Source: Amblyomma americanum | Taxonomy: Eukaryota > Arthropoda > Arachnida > Ixodida > Ixodidae | Assembly (NCBI RefSeq): GCF_052857255.1 | Contig: NW_027526717.1 | Coordinates: 1 to 64,000, forward strand | DNA: 64,000 nucleotides | Direction: 5' to 3' | In this document: piece after piece, positions 12,771 through 24,119 of the stretch | How positions within the stretch are numbered: the stretch's first letter is position 1 | Layout of the letters: every line of letters starts with the position of its first letter | Program-made: the position numbers and the translations under genes | The notes under the pieces: model-generated | Told to the model about the DNA's origin: nothing | The model's input: only the letters and a program-made list of their open reading frames with translations | The model's database searches: none

Positions 12771-12899
12771 TTTAGCTCGTTTCGGTCTAAAACAGCTTGT
12801 TTCGTTGTATTAAGCAAGAATACATGCTTTTCGCGCAGTTATAAGAGAAAAAGTTTTGACGAGTATCACGTGGATACTTGTAAAACCGATGTGTTCAGA
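12771..12899 (+). repeat. Satellite monomer subtype d (cacgtggatac / ttcaga)
   Basis: 129-bp variant combining gacgagtatcacgtgg with a one-base-shorter gatacttg and the ttcaga ending. It looks like a hybrid of the subtype c front and the subtype b end. It keeps the palindrome CACGTG and opens the sense frame. It occurs repeatedly just before cac-containing cores such as taaaacaccttg or before further CACGTG monomers. Confidence 0.88.
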
Positions 12900-14451
12900 T
12901 TTAGCTCGTTTCGGTCTAAAACAGCTTGTTTCGTTGTATTAAGCACGAATACATGCTTTTCGCGCAGTTATAAGAGAAAAAGTTTTGACGAGTATCACGT
13001 GGAACACTTGTAATACCGATGTGTTGTGATTTAGCTCGTTTCGGTCTAAAACAGCTTGTTTCGTTGTATTAAGCACGAATACATGCTTTTCGCGCCGTTA
13101 TAAGAGAAAAAGTTTAGACGCGTATCAGAGGAACACTTGTAAAACCGATGTGTTGTGATTTAGCTCGTTTCGGTCTAAAACAGCTTGTTTCGTTGTATTA
13201 AGCAAGAATACATGCTTTTCGCGCAGTTATAAGAGAAAAAGTTTTGACGCGTATCAGAGGAACACTTGTAAAACCTTTGTGTTGTGATTTAGCTCGTTTC
13301 GGTCTAAAACAGCTTGTTTCGCTGTATTAAGCAAGAATACATGCTTTTCGCGCAGTTATAAGAGAAAAAGTTTTGACGAGTATCACGTGGATACTTGTAA
13401 AACCGACGTGTTCAGATTTAGCTCGTTTTGGTCTAAAACAGCTTGTTTCGTTGTATTAAGCAGGAATACATGCTTTTCGCGCAGTTATAAGAGAAAAATG
13501 TTTGACGAGTATCACGTGGAACACTTGTAATACCGATGTGTTGTGATTTAGCTCGTTTCGGTCTAAAATAGCTTGTTTCGCTGTATTAAGCAAGAATACA
13601 TGCTTTTCGCGCAGTTATAAGAGAAAAAGTTTTGACGAGTATCAAGTGGGGACTTGTAAAACCGATGTGTTCAGATTTAGCTCGTTTCGGTCTAAAACAC
13701 CTTGTTTCGTTGTAGTAAGCACAAATACATGCTTTTCGCGCAGTTATAAGAGAAAACGTTTTGACGAGTATCACGTGGAACACTTGTAATACCGATGTGT
13801 TGTGATTTAGCTCGTTTCGGTCTAAAACAGCTTGTTTCGCTGTATTAGGCAAGAATACATGCTTTTCGCGCAGTTATAAGAGAAAAAAGTTTTGACGCGT
13901 ATCAGAGGAACACTTGTAAAACCGATGTGTTGTGATTTAGCTCGTTTCGGTCTAAAAGAGCTTGTTTCGTTGTATTAAGCAAGAATACATGCTTTTCGCG
14001 CAGTTATAAGGGAAAAAGTTTTGACGCGTGTCACAGGGACACTTGTAAAACCGATGTGTTCAGAATTAGCTCGTTTCGGTCGAAAACAGCTTGTTTCGTT
14101 GTATTAAGCACGAATACATGCTTTTCGCGCAGTTATAAGAGAAAAAGTTTAGACGCGTATCAGAGGAACACTTGTAAAACCGATGTGTTGTGATTTAGCT
14201 CGTTTCAGTCTAAAACAGCTTGTTTCGTTGTATTAAGCAAGAATACATGCTTTTCGCGCAGTTATAAGAGAAAAAGTTTTGACGCGTAACAGAGGAACAC
14301 TTGTATAACGTTTGTGTTGTGATTTAGTTCGTTTCGGTCTAAAACAGCTTGTTTCGCTGTATTAAGCAAGAATACATGCTTTTCGCGCAGTTATAAGAGA
14401 AAAAGTTTTGACGCGTATTAGAGAGACACTTGTAAAACCGATGTGTTGTGA

Positions 14452-14580
14452 TTTAGATCGTTTCGGTCTAAAACAGCTTGTTTCGTTGTATTAAGCAAGA
14501 ATACATGCTTTTCGCGCAGTTATAAGAGAAAAAGTTTTGACGCGTATTAGAGAGACACTTGTAAAACCGATGTGTTGTGA
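14452..14580 (+). repeat. Satellite monomer subtype e (tttagatcg / gtattagagag)
   Basis: 129-bp variant beginning tttagatcg rather than tttagctcg and ending with gacgcgtattagagagacac. Two such monomers stand in tandem here and in the paralogous place near 25.2 kb. Pairs also appear near 47.6, 51.5, 52.3, 56.6 and 60.2 kb. The pairing is a stable feature of the higher-order pattern. Confidence 0.88.
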
Positions 14581-17500
14581 TTTAGATCGTTTCGGTCTAA
14601 AACAGCTTGTTTCGCTGTATTAAGCAAGAATACATGCTTTTCGCGCAGTTATAAGAGAAAAAGTTTTGACGCGTATCACGTGGAACACTTGTAATACCGA
14701 TGTGTTGTGATTTAGCTCGTTTCGGTCTAAAACAGCTTGTTTCGCTGTATTAAGCAAGAATACATGCTTTTCGCGCAGTTATAAGAGAAAAAGTTTTGAC
14801 GCGTATCAGAGGAACACTTGTAAAACCGATGTGTTGTGATTTAGCTCATTTCGGTCTAAAACAACTTGTTTCGTTGTATTGAGCAAGAATACATGCTTTT
14901 CGCGCAGTTATAAGAGAAAAAGTTTTGACGAGTATCACGTGGAACACTTGTAAAACCGATGTGTTGTGATTTAGCTCGTTTCGGTTTAAAACAGCTTGTT
15001 TCGCTGTATTGCAAGAATACATGCTTTTCGCGCAGTTATAAGAGAAAAAGTTTTGACGCGTGTCACAGGGACACTTGTAAAACCGATGTGTTGTGATTTA
15101 GCTCATTTCGGTCTAAAACAACTTGTTTCGCTGTATTGAGCAAGAATACATGCTTTTCGCGCAGTTATAAGAGAAAAAGTTTTGACGAGTATCACGTGGA
15201 ACACTTGTAAAACCGATGTGTTGTGATTTAGCTCGTTTCGGTTTAAAACAGCTTGTTTCGCTGTATTAAGCAAGAATACATGCTTTTCGCGCAGTTATAA
15301 GAGAAAAAGTTTTGACGCGTATCAGAGGAACACTTGTAAAACCTTTGCGTTGTGATTTAGCTCGTTTCGGTCTAAAACAGCTTGTTTCGCTGTATTAAGC
15401 AAGAATACATGCTTTTCGCGCAGTTATAAGAGAAAAAGTTTTGACGCGTGTCACAGGGACACTTGTAAAACCGATGTGTTCAGATTTAGCTCGTTTCGGT
15501 CTAAAACAGCTTGTTTCGTTGTATTAAGCAAGAATACATGCTTTTCGCGCAGTTATAAGAGAAAAAGTTTTGACGAGTATCACCTGGAACACTTGTAATA
15601 CCGATGTGTTGTGATTTAGCTCGTTTCGGTCTAAAACAGCTTGTTTCGCTGTATTAAGCAAGAATACATGCTTTTCGCGCAGTTATAAGAGAAAAAGTTT
15701 TGACGCGTATCAGAGGAACACTTGTAAAACCGATGTGTTGTGATTTAGCTCATTTCGGTCTAAAACAGCTTGTTTCGCTGTATTAAGCAAGAATACATGC
15801 TTTTCCCGCAGTTATAAGAGAAAAAGTTTTGACGCGTATCAGAGGAACACTTGTAAAACCGATGTGTTGTGATTTAGCTCGTTTCGGTCTAAAACAGCTT
15901 GTTTTGCTGTATTAAGCAAGAATACATGCTTTTCGCGCAGGTATAAGAGAAAAAGTTTTGACGCGTATCAGAGGAACACTTGTAAAACCGATATGTTGTG
16001 ATTTAGCTCATTTCGGTCTAAAACAGCTTGTTTCGCTGTATTAAGGAAGAATACATGCTTTTCGCGCAGTTATAAGAGAAAAAGTTTTGACGCGTATCAG
16101 AGGAACACTTGTAAAACCGATGTGTTGTGATTTAGCTCGTTTCGGTCTAAAACAGCTTGTTTCGCTGTATTAAGCAAGAATACATGCTTTTCGCGCAGTT
16201 ATAAGAGAAAAAGTTTTGACGCGTGTCACAGGGACACTTGTAAAACCGATGTGTTCAGATTTAGCTCGTTTCGGTCTAAAACAACTTGTTTCGTTGTATT
16301 AAGCACGAATACATGCTTTAGGCGCAGTTATAGAAGAAAAAGTTTTGACGCGTATTAGAGAGACACTTGTAAAACCGATGTGTTGTGATTTAGCTCGTTT
16401 CGGTCTAAAACAGCTTGTTTCGTTGTATTAAGCACGAATACATGCTTTTCGCGCAGTTATAAGAGAAAAAGTTTTGACGAGTATCACGTGGAACACTTGT
16501 AATACCGATGTGTTGTGATTTAGCTCGTTTCGGTCTAAAACAGCTTGTTTCGTTGTATTAAGCACGAATACATGCTTTTCGCGCAGTTATAAGAGAAAAA
16601 GTTTAGACGCGTATCAGAGGAACACTTGTAAAACCGATGTGTTGTGATTTAGCTCGTTTCGGTCTAAAACAGCTTGTTTCGTTGTATTAAGCAAGAATAC
16701 ATGCTTTTCGCGCAGTTATAAGAGAAAAAGTTTTGACGCGTATCAGAGGAACACTTGTAAAACCTTTGTGTTGTGATTTAGCTCGTTTCGGTCTAAAACA
16801 GCTTGTTTCGCTGTATTAAGCAAGAATACATGCTTTTCGCGCAGTTATAAGAGAAAAAGTTTTGACGAGTATCACGTGGATACTTGTAAAACCGATGTGT
16901 TCAGATTTAGCTCGTTTCGGTCTAAAATAGCTTGTTTCGCTGTATTAAGCAAGAATACATGCTTTTCGCGCAGTTATAAGAGAAAAAGTTTTGACGAGTA
17001 TCAAGTGGATACTTGTAAAACCGATGTGTTCAGATTTAGCTCGTTTCGGTCTAAAACAGCTTGTTTCGCTGTATTAAGCAAGAATACATGCTTTTCGCAC
17101 AGTAATAAGAGAAAAAGTTTTGACGCGTATCAGAGGAACACTTGTAAAACCGATGTGTTGTGATTTAGCTCGTTTCGGTCTAAAACAGCTTGTTTCGTTG
17201 TATTAAGCAAGAATACATGCTTTTCGCGCAGTTATAAGAGAAAAAGTTTTGACGAGTATCACGTGGAACACTTGTAATACCGATGTGTTGTGATTTAGCT
17301 CGTTTCGGTCTAAAACAGCTTGTTTCGCTGTATTAAGCAAGAATACATGCTTTTCGCGCAGTTATAAGAGAAAAAGTTTTGACGCGTATCAGAGGAACAC
17401 TTGTAAAACCGATGTGTTGTGATTTAGCTCGTTTCGGTCTAAAACAGCTTGTTTCGCTGTATTAAGCAAGAATACATGCTTTTCGCGCAGGTATAGGAGA

Positions 17501-19737
17501 AAATGTTTTGACGCGTGTCACAGGGACACTTGTAAAACCGATGTGTTCAGATTTAGCTCGTTTCGGTCTAAAACAGCTTGTTTCGTTGTATTTAGCACGA
17601 ATACATGCTTTTCGCGCAGTTATAAGAGAAAAAGTTTAGACGCGTATCAGAGGAACACTTGTAAAACCGATGTGTTGTGATTTAGCTCGTTTCGGTCTAA
17701 AACAGCTTGTTTCGCTGTATTAAGCAAGAATACATGCTTTTCGCGCAGTTATAAGAGAAAAAGTTTTGACGCGTGTCACAGGGACACTTGTAAAACCGGT
17801 GTGTTTATATTCAGCTCGTTTCGGTCTAAAACAGCTTGTTTCGTTGTATTAAGCAAGAATACATGCTTTACGCGCAGTTATAAGAGAAAAAAATTTGACG
17901 CGTATCAGAGGAACACTTGTAAAACCGATGTGTTGTGATTTAGCTCGTTTTGGTCTAAAACAGCTTGTTTCGCTGTATTAAGCAGGAATACATGCTTATC
18001 GCGCAGTTATAAGAGAAAAAGTTTTAAAGGCATGTCACAAGGACACTTGTAAAACCGATGTGTTCAGATTTACCTCGTTTCGGTCTAAAACAGCTTGTTT
18101 CGTTGGACTAAGCAAGAAAACATGCTTTTCGCGCAGTTATAAGAGAAAAAAGTTTTGACGCGTATCAGAGGAACACTTGTAAAACCGATGTGTTGTGATT
18201 TAGCTCATTTCGGTCTAAAAGAGCTTGTTTCGCTGTATTAAGCAAGAATACATGCTTTTCGCGCAGTTATAAGGGAAAAAGTTTTGACGCGTGTCACAGG
18301 GACACTTGTAAAACCGATGTGTTCAGATTTAGCTCGTTTCGGTCGAAAACAGCTTGTTTCGTTGTATTAAGCACGAATACATGCTTTTCGCGCAGTTATA
18401 AGAGAAAAAGTTTAGACGCGTATCAGAGGAACAGTTGTAAAACCGATGCGTTGTGATTTAGCTCGTTTCAGTCTAAAACAGCTTGTTTCGTTGTATTAAG
18501 CAAGAATACATGCTTTTCGCGCAGTTATAAGAGAAAAAGTTTTGACGCGTAACAGAGGAACACTTGTATAACCTTTGTGTTGTGATTTAGTTCGTTTCGG
18601 TCTAAAACAGCTTGTTTCGCTGTATTAAGCAAGAATACATGCTTTTCGCGCAGTTATAAGAGAAAAAGTTTTGACGCGTATTAGAGAGACACTTGTAAAA
18701 CCGATGTGTTGTGATTTAGATCGTTTCGGTCTAAAACAGCTTGTTTCGTTGTATTAAGCAAGAATACATGCTTTTCGCGCAGTTATAAGAGAAAAAGTTT
18801 TGACGCGTATCACGTGGAACACTTGTAATACCGATGTGTTGTGATTTAGCTCGTTTCGGTCTAAAACAGCTTGTTTCGCTGTATTAAGCAAAAATACATG
18901 CTTTTCGCGCAGTTATAAGAGAAAAAGTTTTGACGCGTGTCACAGGAACAGTTGTAAAACCGATGTGTTGTGATTTAGCTCATTTCGGTCTAAAACAGCT
19001 TGTTTCGCTGTATTAAGCAAGAATACATGCTTTTCCCGCAGTTATAAGAGAAAAAGTTTTGACGCGTATCACGTGGATACGCGTCACGTGGATAGCTCGT
19101 TTCGGTCTAAAACACCTTGTTTCATTGTAGTAAGCACGAATACATGCTTTTCGCGCAGTTATAAGAGAAAACGTTTTGACGAGTATCGCGTGGAACACTT
19201 GTAATACCGATGTGTTGTGACTTAGCTCGTTTCGGTCTAAAACAGCTTGTTTCGCTGTATTAAGCAAGAATACATGCTTTTCGCGCAGTTATAAGAGAAA
19301 AAGTTTTGACGCGTATCAGAGAGACACTTGTAAAACCGATGTGTTGTGATTTAGCTCGTTTCGGTCTAAAACAGCTTGTTTCGTTGTATTAAGCAAGAAT
19401 ACATGCTTTTCGCGGAGTTATAAGAGAAAACGTTTTGACGAGTATCACGTGGATACTTGTAAAACCGATGTGTTCAGATTTAGCTCGTTTCGGTCTAAAA
19501 CACCTTGTTTCGTTGTAGTAAGCACGAATACATGCTTTTCGCGCAGTTATAAGAGAAAACGTTTTGACGAGTATCACGTGGAACACTTGTAATACCGATG
19601 TGTTGTGATTTAGCTCGTTTCGGTCTAAAACAGCTTGTTTCGCTGTATTAAGCAAGAATACATGCTTTTCGCACAGTAATAAGAGAAAAAGTTTTGACGC
19701 GTATCAGAGGAACACTTGTAAAACCGATGTGTTGTGA

Positions 19738-19867
19738 TTTAGCTCGTTTCGGTCTAAAACAGCTTGTTTCGTTGTATTAAGCAAGAATACATGCTTTTCG
19801 CGCAGTTATAAGAGAAAAAGTTTTGACGAGTATCACGTGGAACACTTGTAATACCGATGTGTTGTGA
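19738..19867 (+). repeat. Satellite monomer subtype c (130 bp, CACGTG-bearing)
   Basis: This subtype replaces gacgcgtatcagagg with gacgagtatcacgtgg and reads cttgtaataccg instead of cttgtaaaaccg. It is one base longer than subtype a (130 bp), which explains why large-scale spacings exceed exact multiples of 129 by a few bases. It loses the acgcgt palindrome and gains the palindrome CACGTG. It often sits directly before a subtype-a monomer, as here. Related forms carry cacctgg or caagtgg in place of cacgtgg. Confidence 0.9.
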
Positions 19868-19996
19868 TTTAGCTCGTTTCGGTCTAAAACAGCTTGTTTC
19901 GCTGTATTAAGCAAGAATACATGCTTTTCGCGCAGTTATAAGAGAAAAAGTTTTGACGCGTATCAGAGGAACACTTGTAAAACCGATGTGTTGTGA
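19868..19996 (+). repeat. Reference satellite monomer, subtype a (129 bp)
   Basis: Chosen as the reference because it carries the commonest base at essentially every position. It is 129 bp with 21 C and 29 G (39% G+C) and 8 CpG. In order it holds: a partial direct repeat gctcgtttcggt / gcttgtttcgct 20 bp apart (monomer positions 5-16 and 25-36); a 5-bp inverted repeat aagca/tgctt around 8 bp; CGCG at 62-65; the A-tract/T-tract gaaaaagtttt at 77-87; an MluI-type palindrome acgcgt at 89-94; and the variable segment gtatcagaggaacacttg followed by tgttgtga. The tgttgtga ending places an in-frame TGA that closes the longest sense frame. Function is unknown. Confidence 0.93.
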
Positions 19997-22900
19997 TTTA
20001 GCTCGTTTCGGTCTAAAACAGCTTGTTTCGCTGTATTAAGCAAGAATACATGCTTTTCGCGCAGGTATAAGAGAAAATGTTTTGACGCGTGTCACAGGGA
20101 CACTTGTAAAACCGATGTGTTCAGATTTAGCTCGTTTCGGTCTAAAACAGCTTGTTTCGTTGTATTTAGCACGAATACATGCTTTTCGCGCAGTTATAAG
20201 AGAAAAAGTTTAGACGCGTATCAGAGGAACACTTGTAAAACCGATGTGTTGTGATTTAGCTCGTTTCGGTCTAAAACAGCTTGTTTCGCTGTATTAAGCA
20301 AGAATACATGCTTTTCGCGCAGTTATAAGAGAAAAAGTTTTGACGCGTGTCACAGGGACACTTGTAAAACCGGTGTGTTTATATTCAGCTCGTTTCGGTC
20401 TAAAACAGCTTGTTTCGTTGTATTAAGCAAGAATACATGCTTTACGCGCAGTTATAGAAGAAAAAGTTTTGACGCGTATGAGAGAGACACTTGTAAAACC
20501 GATGTGTTGTGATTTAGCTCGTTTCGGTCTAAAACAGCTTGTTTCGCTGTATTGAGCAAGAATATATGCTTTTCGCGCAGTTATAAGAGAAAAAAATTTG
20601 ACGCGTATCAGAGGAACACTTGTAAAACCGATGTGTTGTGATTTAGCTCGTTTTGGTCTAAAACAGCTTGTTTCGCTGTATTAAGCAGGAATACATGCTT
20701 ATCGCGCAGTTATAAGAGAAAAAGTTTTAAAGGCATGTCACAAGGACACTTGTAAAACCGATGTGTTCAGATTTACCTCGTTTCGGTCTAAAACAGCTTG
20801 TTTCGTTGGACTAAGCAAGAAAACATGCTTTTCGCGCAGTTATAAGAGAAAAAAGTTTTGACGCGTATCAGAGGAACACTTGTAAAACCGATGTGTTGTG
20901 ATTTAGCTCATTTCGGTCTAAAAGAGCTTGTTTCGCTGTATTAAGCAAGAATACATGCTTTTCGCGCAGTTTTAAGGGAAAAAGTTTTGACGCGTGTCAC
21001 AGGGACACTTGTAAAACCGATGTGTTCAGATTTAGCTCGTTTCGGTCGAAAACAGCTTGTTTCGTTGTATTAAGCACGAATACATGCTTTTCGCGCAGTT
21101 ATAAGAGAAAAAGTTTAGACGCGTATCAGAGGAACAGTTGTAAAACCGATGCGTTGTGATTTAGCTCGTTTCAGTCTAAAACAGCTTGTTTCGTTGTATT
21201 AAGCAAGAATACATGCTTTTCGCGCAGTTATAAGAGAAAAAGTTTTGACGCGTAACAGAGGAACACTTGAATAACCTTTGTGTTGTGATTTAGTTCGTTT
21301 CGGTCTAAAACAGCTTGTTTCGCTGTATTAAGCAAGAATACATGCTTTTCGCGCAGTTATAAGAGAAAAAGTTTTGACGCGTATTAGAGAGACACTTGTA
21401 AAACCGATGTGTTGTGATTTAGATCATTTCGGTCTAAAACAGCTTGTTTCGTTGTATTAAGCAAGAATACATGCTTTTCGCGCAGTTATAAGAGAAAAAG
21501 TTTTGACGCGTATCACGTGGAACACTTGTAATACCGATGTGTTGTGATTTAGCTCGTTTCGGTCTAAAACAGCTTGTTTCGCTGTATTAAGCAAGAATAC
21601 ATGCTTTTCGCGCAGTTATAAGAGAAAAAGTTTTGACGCGTATCAGAGGAACACTTGTAAAACCGATGTGTTGTGATTTAGCTCATTTCGGTCTAAAACA
21701 ACTTGTTTCGCTGTATTGAGCAAGAATACATGCTTTTCGCGCAGTTATAAGAGAAAAAGTTTTGACGAGTATCACGTGGAACACTTGTAAAACCGATGTG
21801 TTGTGATTTAGCTCGTTTCGGTTTAAAACAGCTTGTTTCGCTGTATTAAGCAAGAATACATGCTTTTCGCGCAGTTATAAGAGAAAAAGTTTTGACGCGT
21901 ATCAGAGGAACACTTGTAAAACCGATGTGTTGTGATTTAGCTCATTTCGGTCTAAAACAGCTTGTTTCGCTGTATTAAGCAAGAATACGTGCTTTTCGCG
22001 CGGTTATAAGAGAAAAACTTTTGACGCGTGTCACAGGGACACTTGTAAAACCGATGTGTTGTGATTTAGCTCATTTCGGTCTAAAACAACTTGTTTCGCT
22101 GTATTGAGCAAGAATACATGCTTTTCGAGCAGTTATAAGAGAAAAAGTTTTGACGAGTATCACGTGGAACACTTGTAAAACCGATGTGTTGTGATTTAGC
22201 TCGTTTCGGTTTAAAACAGCTTGTTTCGCTGTATTAAGCAAGAATACATGCTTTTCGCGCAGTTATAAGAGAAAAAGTTTTGACGCGTATCAGAGGAACA
22301 CTTGTAAAACCTTTGCGTTGTGATTTAGCTCGTTTCGGTCTAAAACAGCTTGTTTCGCTGTATTAAGCAAGAATACATGCTTTTCGCGCAGTTATAAGAG
22401 AAAAAGTTTTGACGCGTGTCACAGGGACACTTGTAAAACCGATGTGTTCAGATTTAGCTCGTTTCGGTCTAAAACAACTTGTTTCGCTGTATTAGGCACG
22501 AATACATGCTTTAGGCGCAGTTATAGGAGAAAAAGTTTTGACGCGTATTAGAGAGACACTTGTAAAACCGATGTGTTGTGATTTAGCTCGTTTCGGTCTA
22601 AAACAGCTTGTTTCGTTGTATTAAGCAAGAATACATGCTTTTCGCGCAGTTATAAGAGAAAAAGTTTTGACGAGTATCACCTGGAACACTTGTAATACCG
22701 ATGTGTTGTGATTTAGCTCGTTTCGGTCTAAAACAGCTTGTTTCGCTGTATTAAGCAAGAATACATGCTTTTCGCGCAGTTATAAGAGAAAAAGTTTTGA
22801 CGCGTATCAGAGGAACACTTGTAAAACCGATGTGTTGTGATTTAGCTCATTTCGGTCTAAAACAGCTTGTTTCGCTGTATTAAGCAAGAATACATGCTTT

Positions 22901-24119
22901 TCCCGCAGTTATAAGAGAAAAAGTTTTGACGCGTATCAGAGGAACACTTGTAAAACCGATGTGTTGTGATTTAGCTCGTTTCGGTCTAAAACAGCTTGTT
23001 TCGCTGTATTAAGCAAGAATACATGCTTTTCGCGCAGGTATAAGAGAAAAAGTTTTGACGCGTATCAGAGGAACACTTGTAAAACCGATATGTTGTGATT
23101 TAGCTCATTTCGGTCTAAAACAGCTTGTTTCGCTGTATTAAGGAAGAATACATGCTTTTCGCGCAGTTATAAGAGAAAAAGTTTTGACGCGTATCAGAGG
23201 AACACTTGTAAAACCGATGTGTTGTGATTTAGCTCGTTTCGGTCTAAAACAGCTTGTTTCGCTGTATTAAGCAAGAATACATGCTTTTCGCGCAGTTATA
23301 AGAGAAAAAGTTTTGACGCGTGTCACAGGGACACTTGTAAAACCGATGTGTTCAGATTTAGCTCGTTTCGGTCTAAAACAACTTGTTTCGTTGTATTAAG
23401 CACGAATACATGCTTTAGGCGCAGTTATAGAAGAAAAAGTTTTGACGCGTATTAGAGAGACACTTGTAAAACCGATGTGTTGTGATTTAGCTCGTTTCGG
23501 TCTAAAACAGCTTGTTTCGTTGTATTAAGCAAGAATACATGCTTTTCGCGCAGTTATAAGAGAAAAAGTTTTGACGAGTATCACGTGGATACTTGTAAAA
23601 CCGATGTGTTCAGATTTAGCTCGTTTCGGTCTAAAACAGCTTGTTTCGTTGTATTAAGCACGAATACATGCTTTTCGCGCAGTTATAAGAGAAAAAGTTT
23701 TGACGAGTATCACGTGGAACACTTGTAATACCGATGTGTTGTGATTTAGCTCGTTTCGGTCTAAAACAGCTTGTTTCGTTGTATTAAGCACGAATACATG
23801 CTTTTCGCGCCGTTATAAGAGAAAAAGTTTAGACGCGTATCAGAGGAACACTTGTAAAACCGATGTGTTGTGATTTAGCTCGTTTCGGTCTAAAACAGCT
23901 TGTTTCGTTGTATTAAGCAAGAATACATGCTTTTCGCGCAGTTATAAGAGAAAAAGTTTTGACGCGTATCAGAGGAACACTTGTAAAACCTTTGTGTTGT
24001 GATTTAGCTCGTTTCGGTCTAAAACAGCTTGTTTCGCTGTATTAAGCAAGAATACATGCTTTTCGCGCAGTTATAAGAGAAAAAGTTTTGACGAGTATCA
24101 CGTGGATACTTGTAAAACC

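Larger units (their letters stand above)
6979..15507 (+). repeat. 10,715-bp super-repeat block, first copy
   Basis: This block aligns with 17694-26223 at a constant shift of 10,715 bp. Checked landmarks: aaaggcatg 7311/18026 and 10014/20729, gtgctttt 11274/21989, cctgg 11965/22680, gacgtgttcag 13405/24120, and the two-base deletion gtattgcaag 15006/25721. Differences are scattered single bases, for example gtgtcgtg versus gtgttgtg near 11343 and ttgtagtag versus tagtagtag near 13710. The match stops at about 15508 (acagc versus acaac). 10,715 bp is about 83 monomers. Inside it, the cacctgg landmark recurs at 3618 bp (11965 and 15583), so the block is itself built of smaller repeats. Confidence 0.88.

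Noticed and set aside
19868..19996. Bacterial promoter-like words (ttgacg, tataag) and ribosome-binding-like agagga
   Set aside because: The context is a eukaryotic satellite with a LINE; the words recur in every monomer and precede no gene.
19868..19996. tRNA-derived origin (weak B-box-like gtttcggtcta)
   Set aside because: Only about half the B-box positions match, there is no A box at proper spacing, and no tRNA fold can be drawn.
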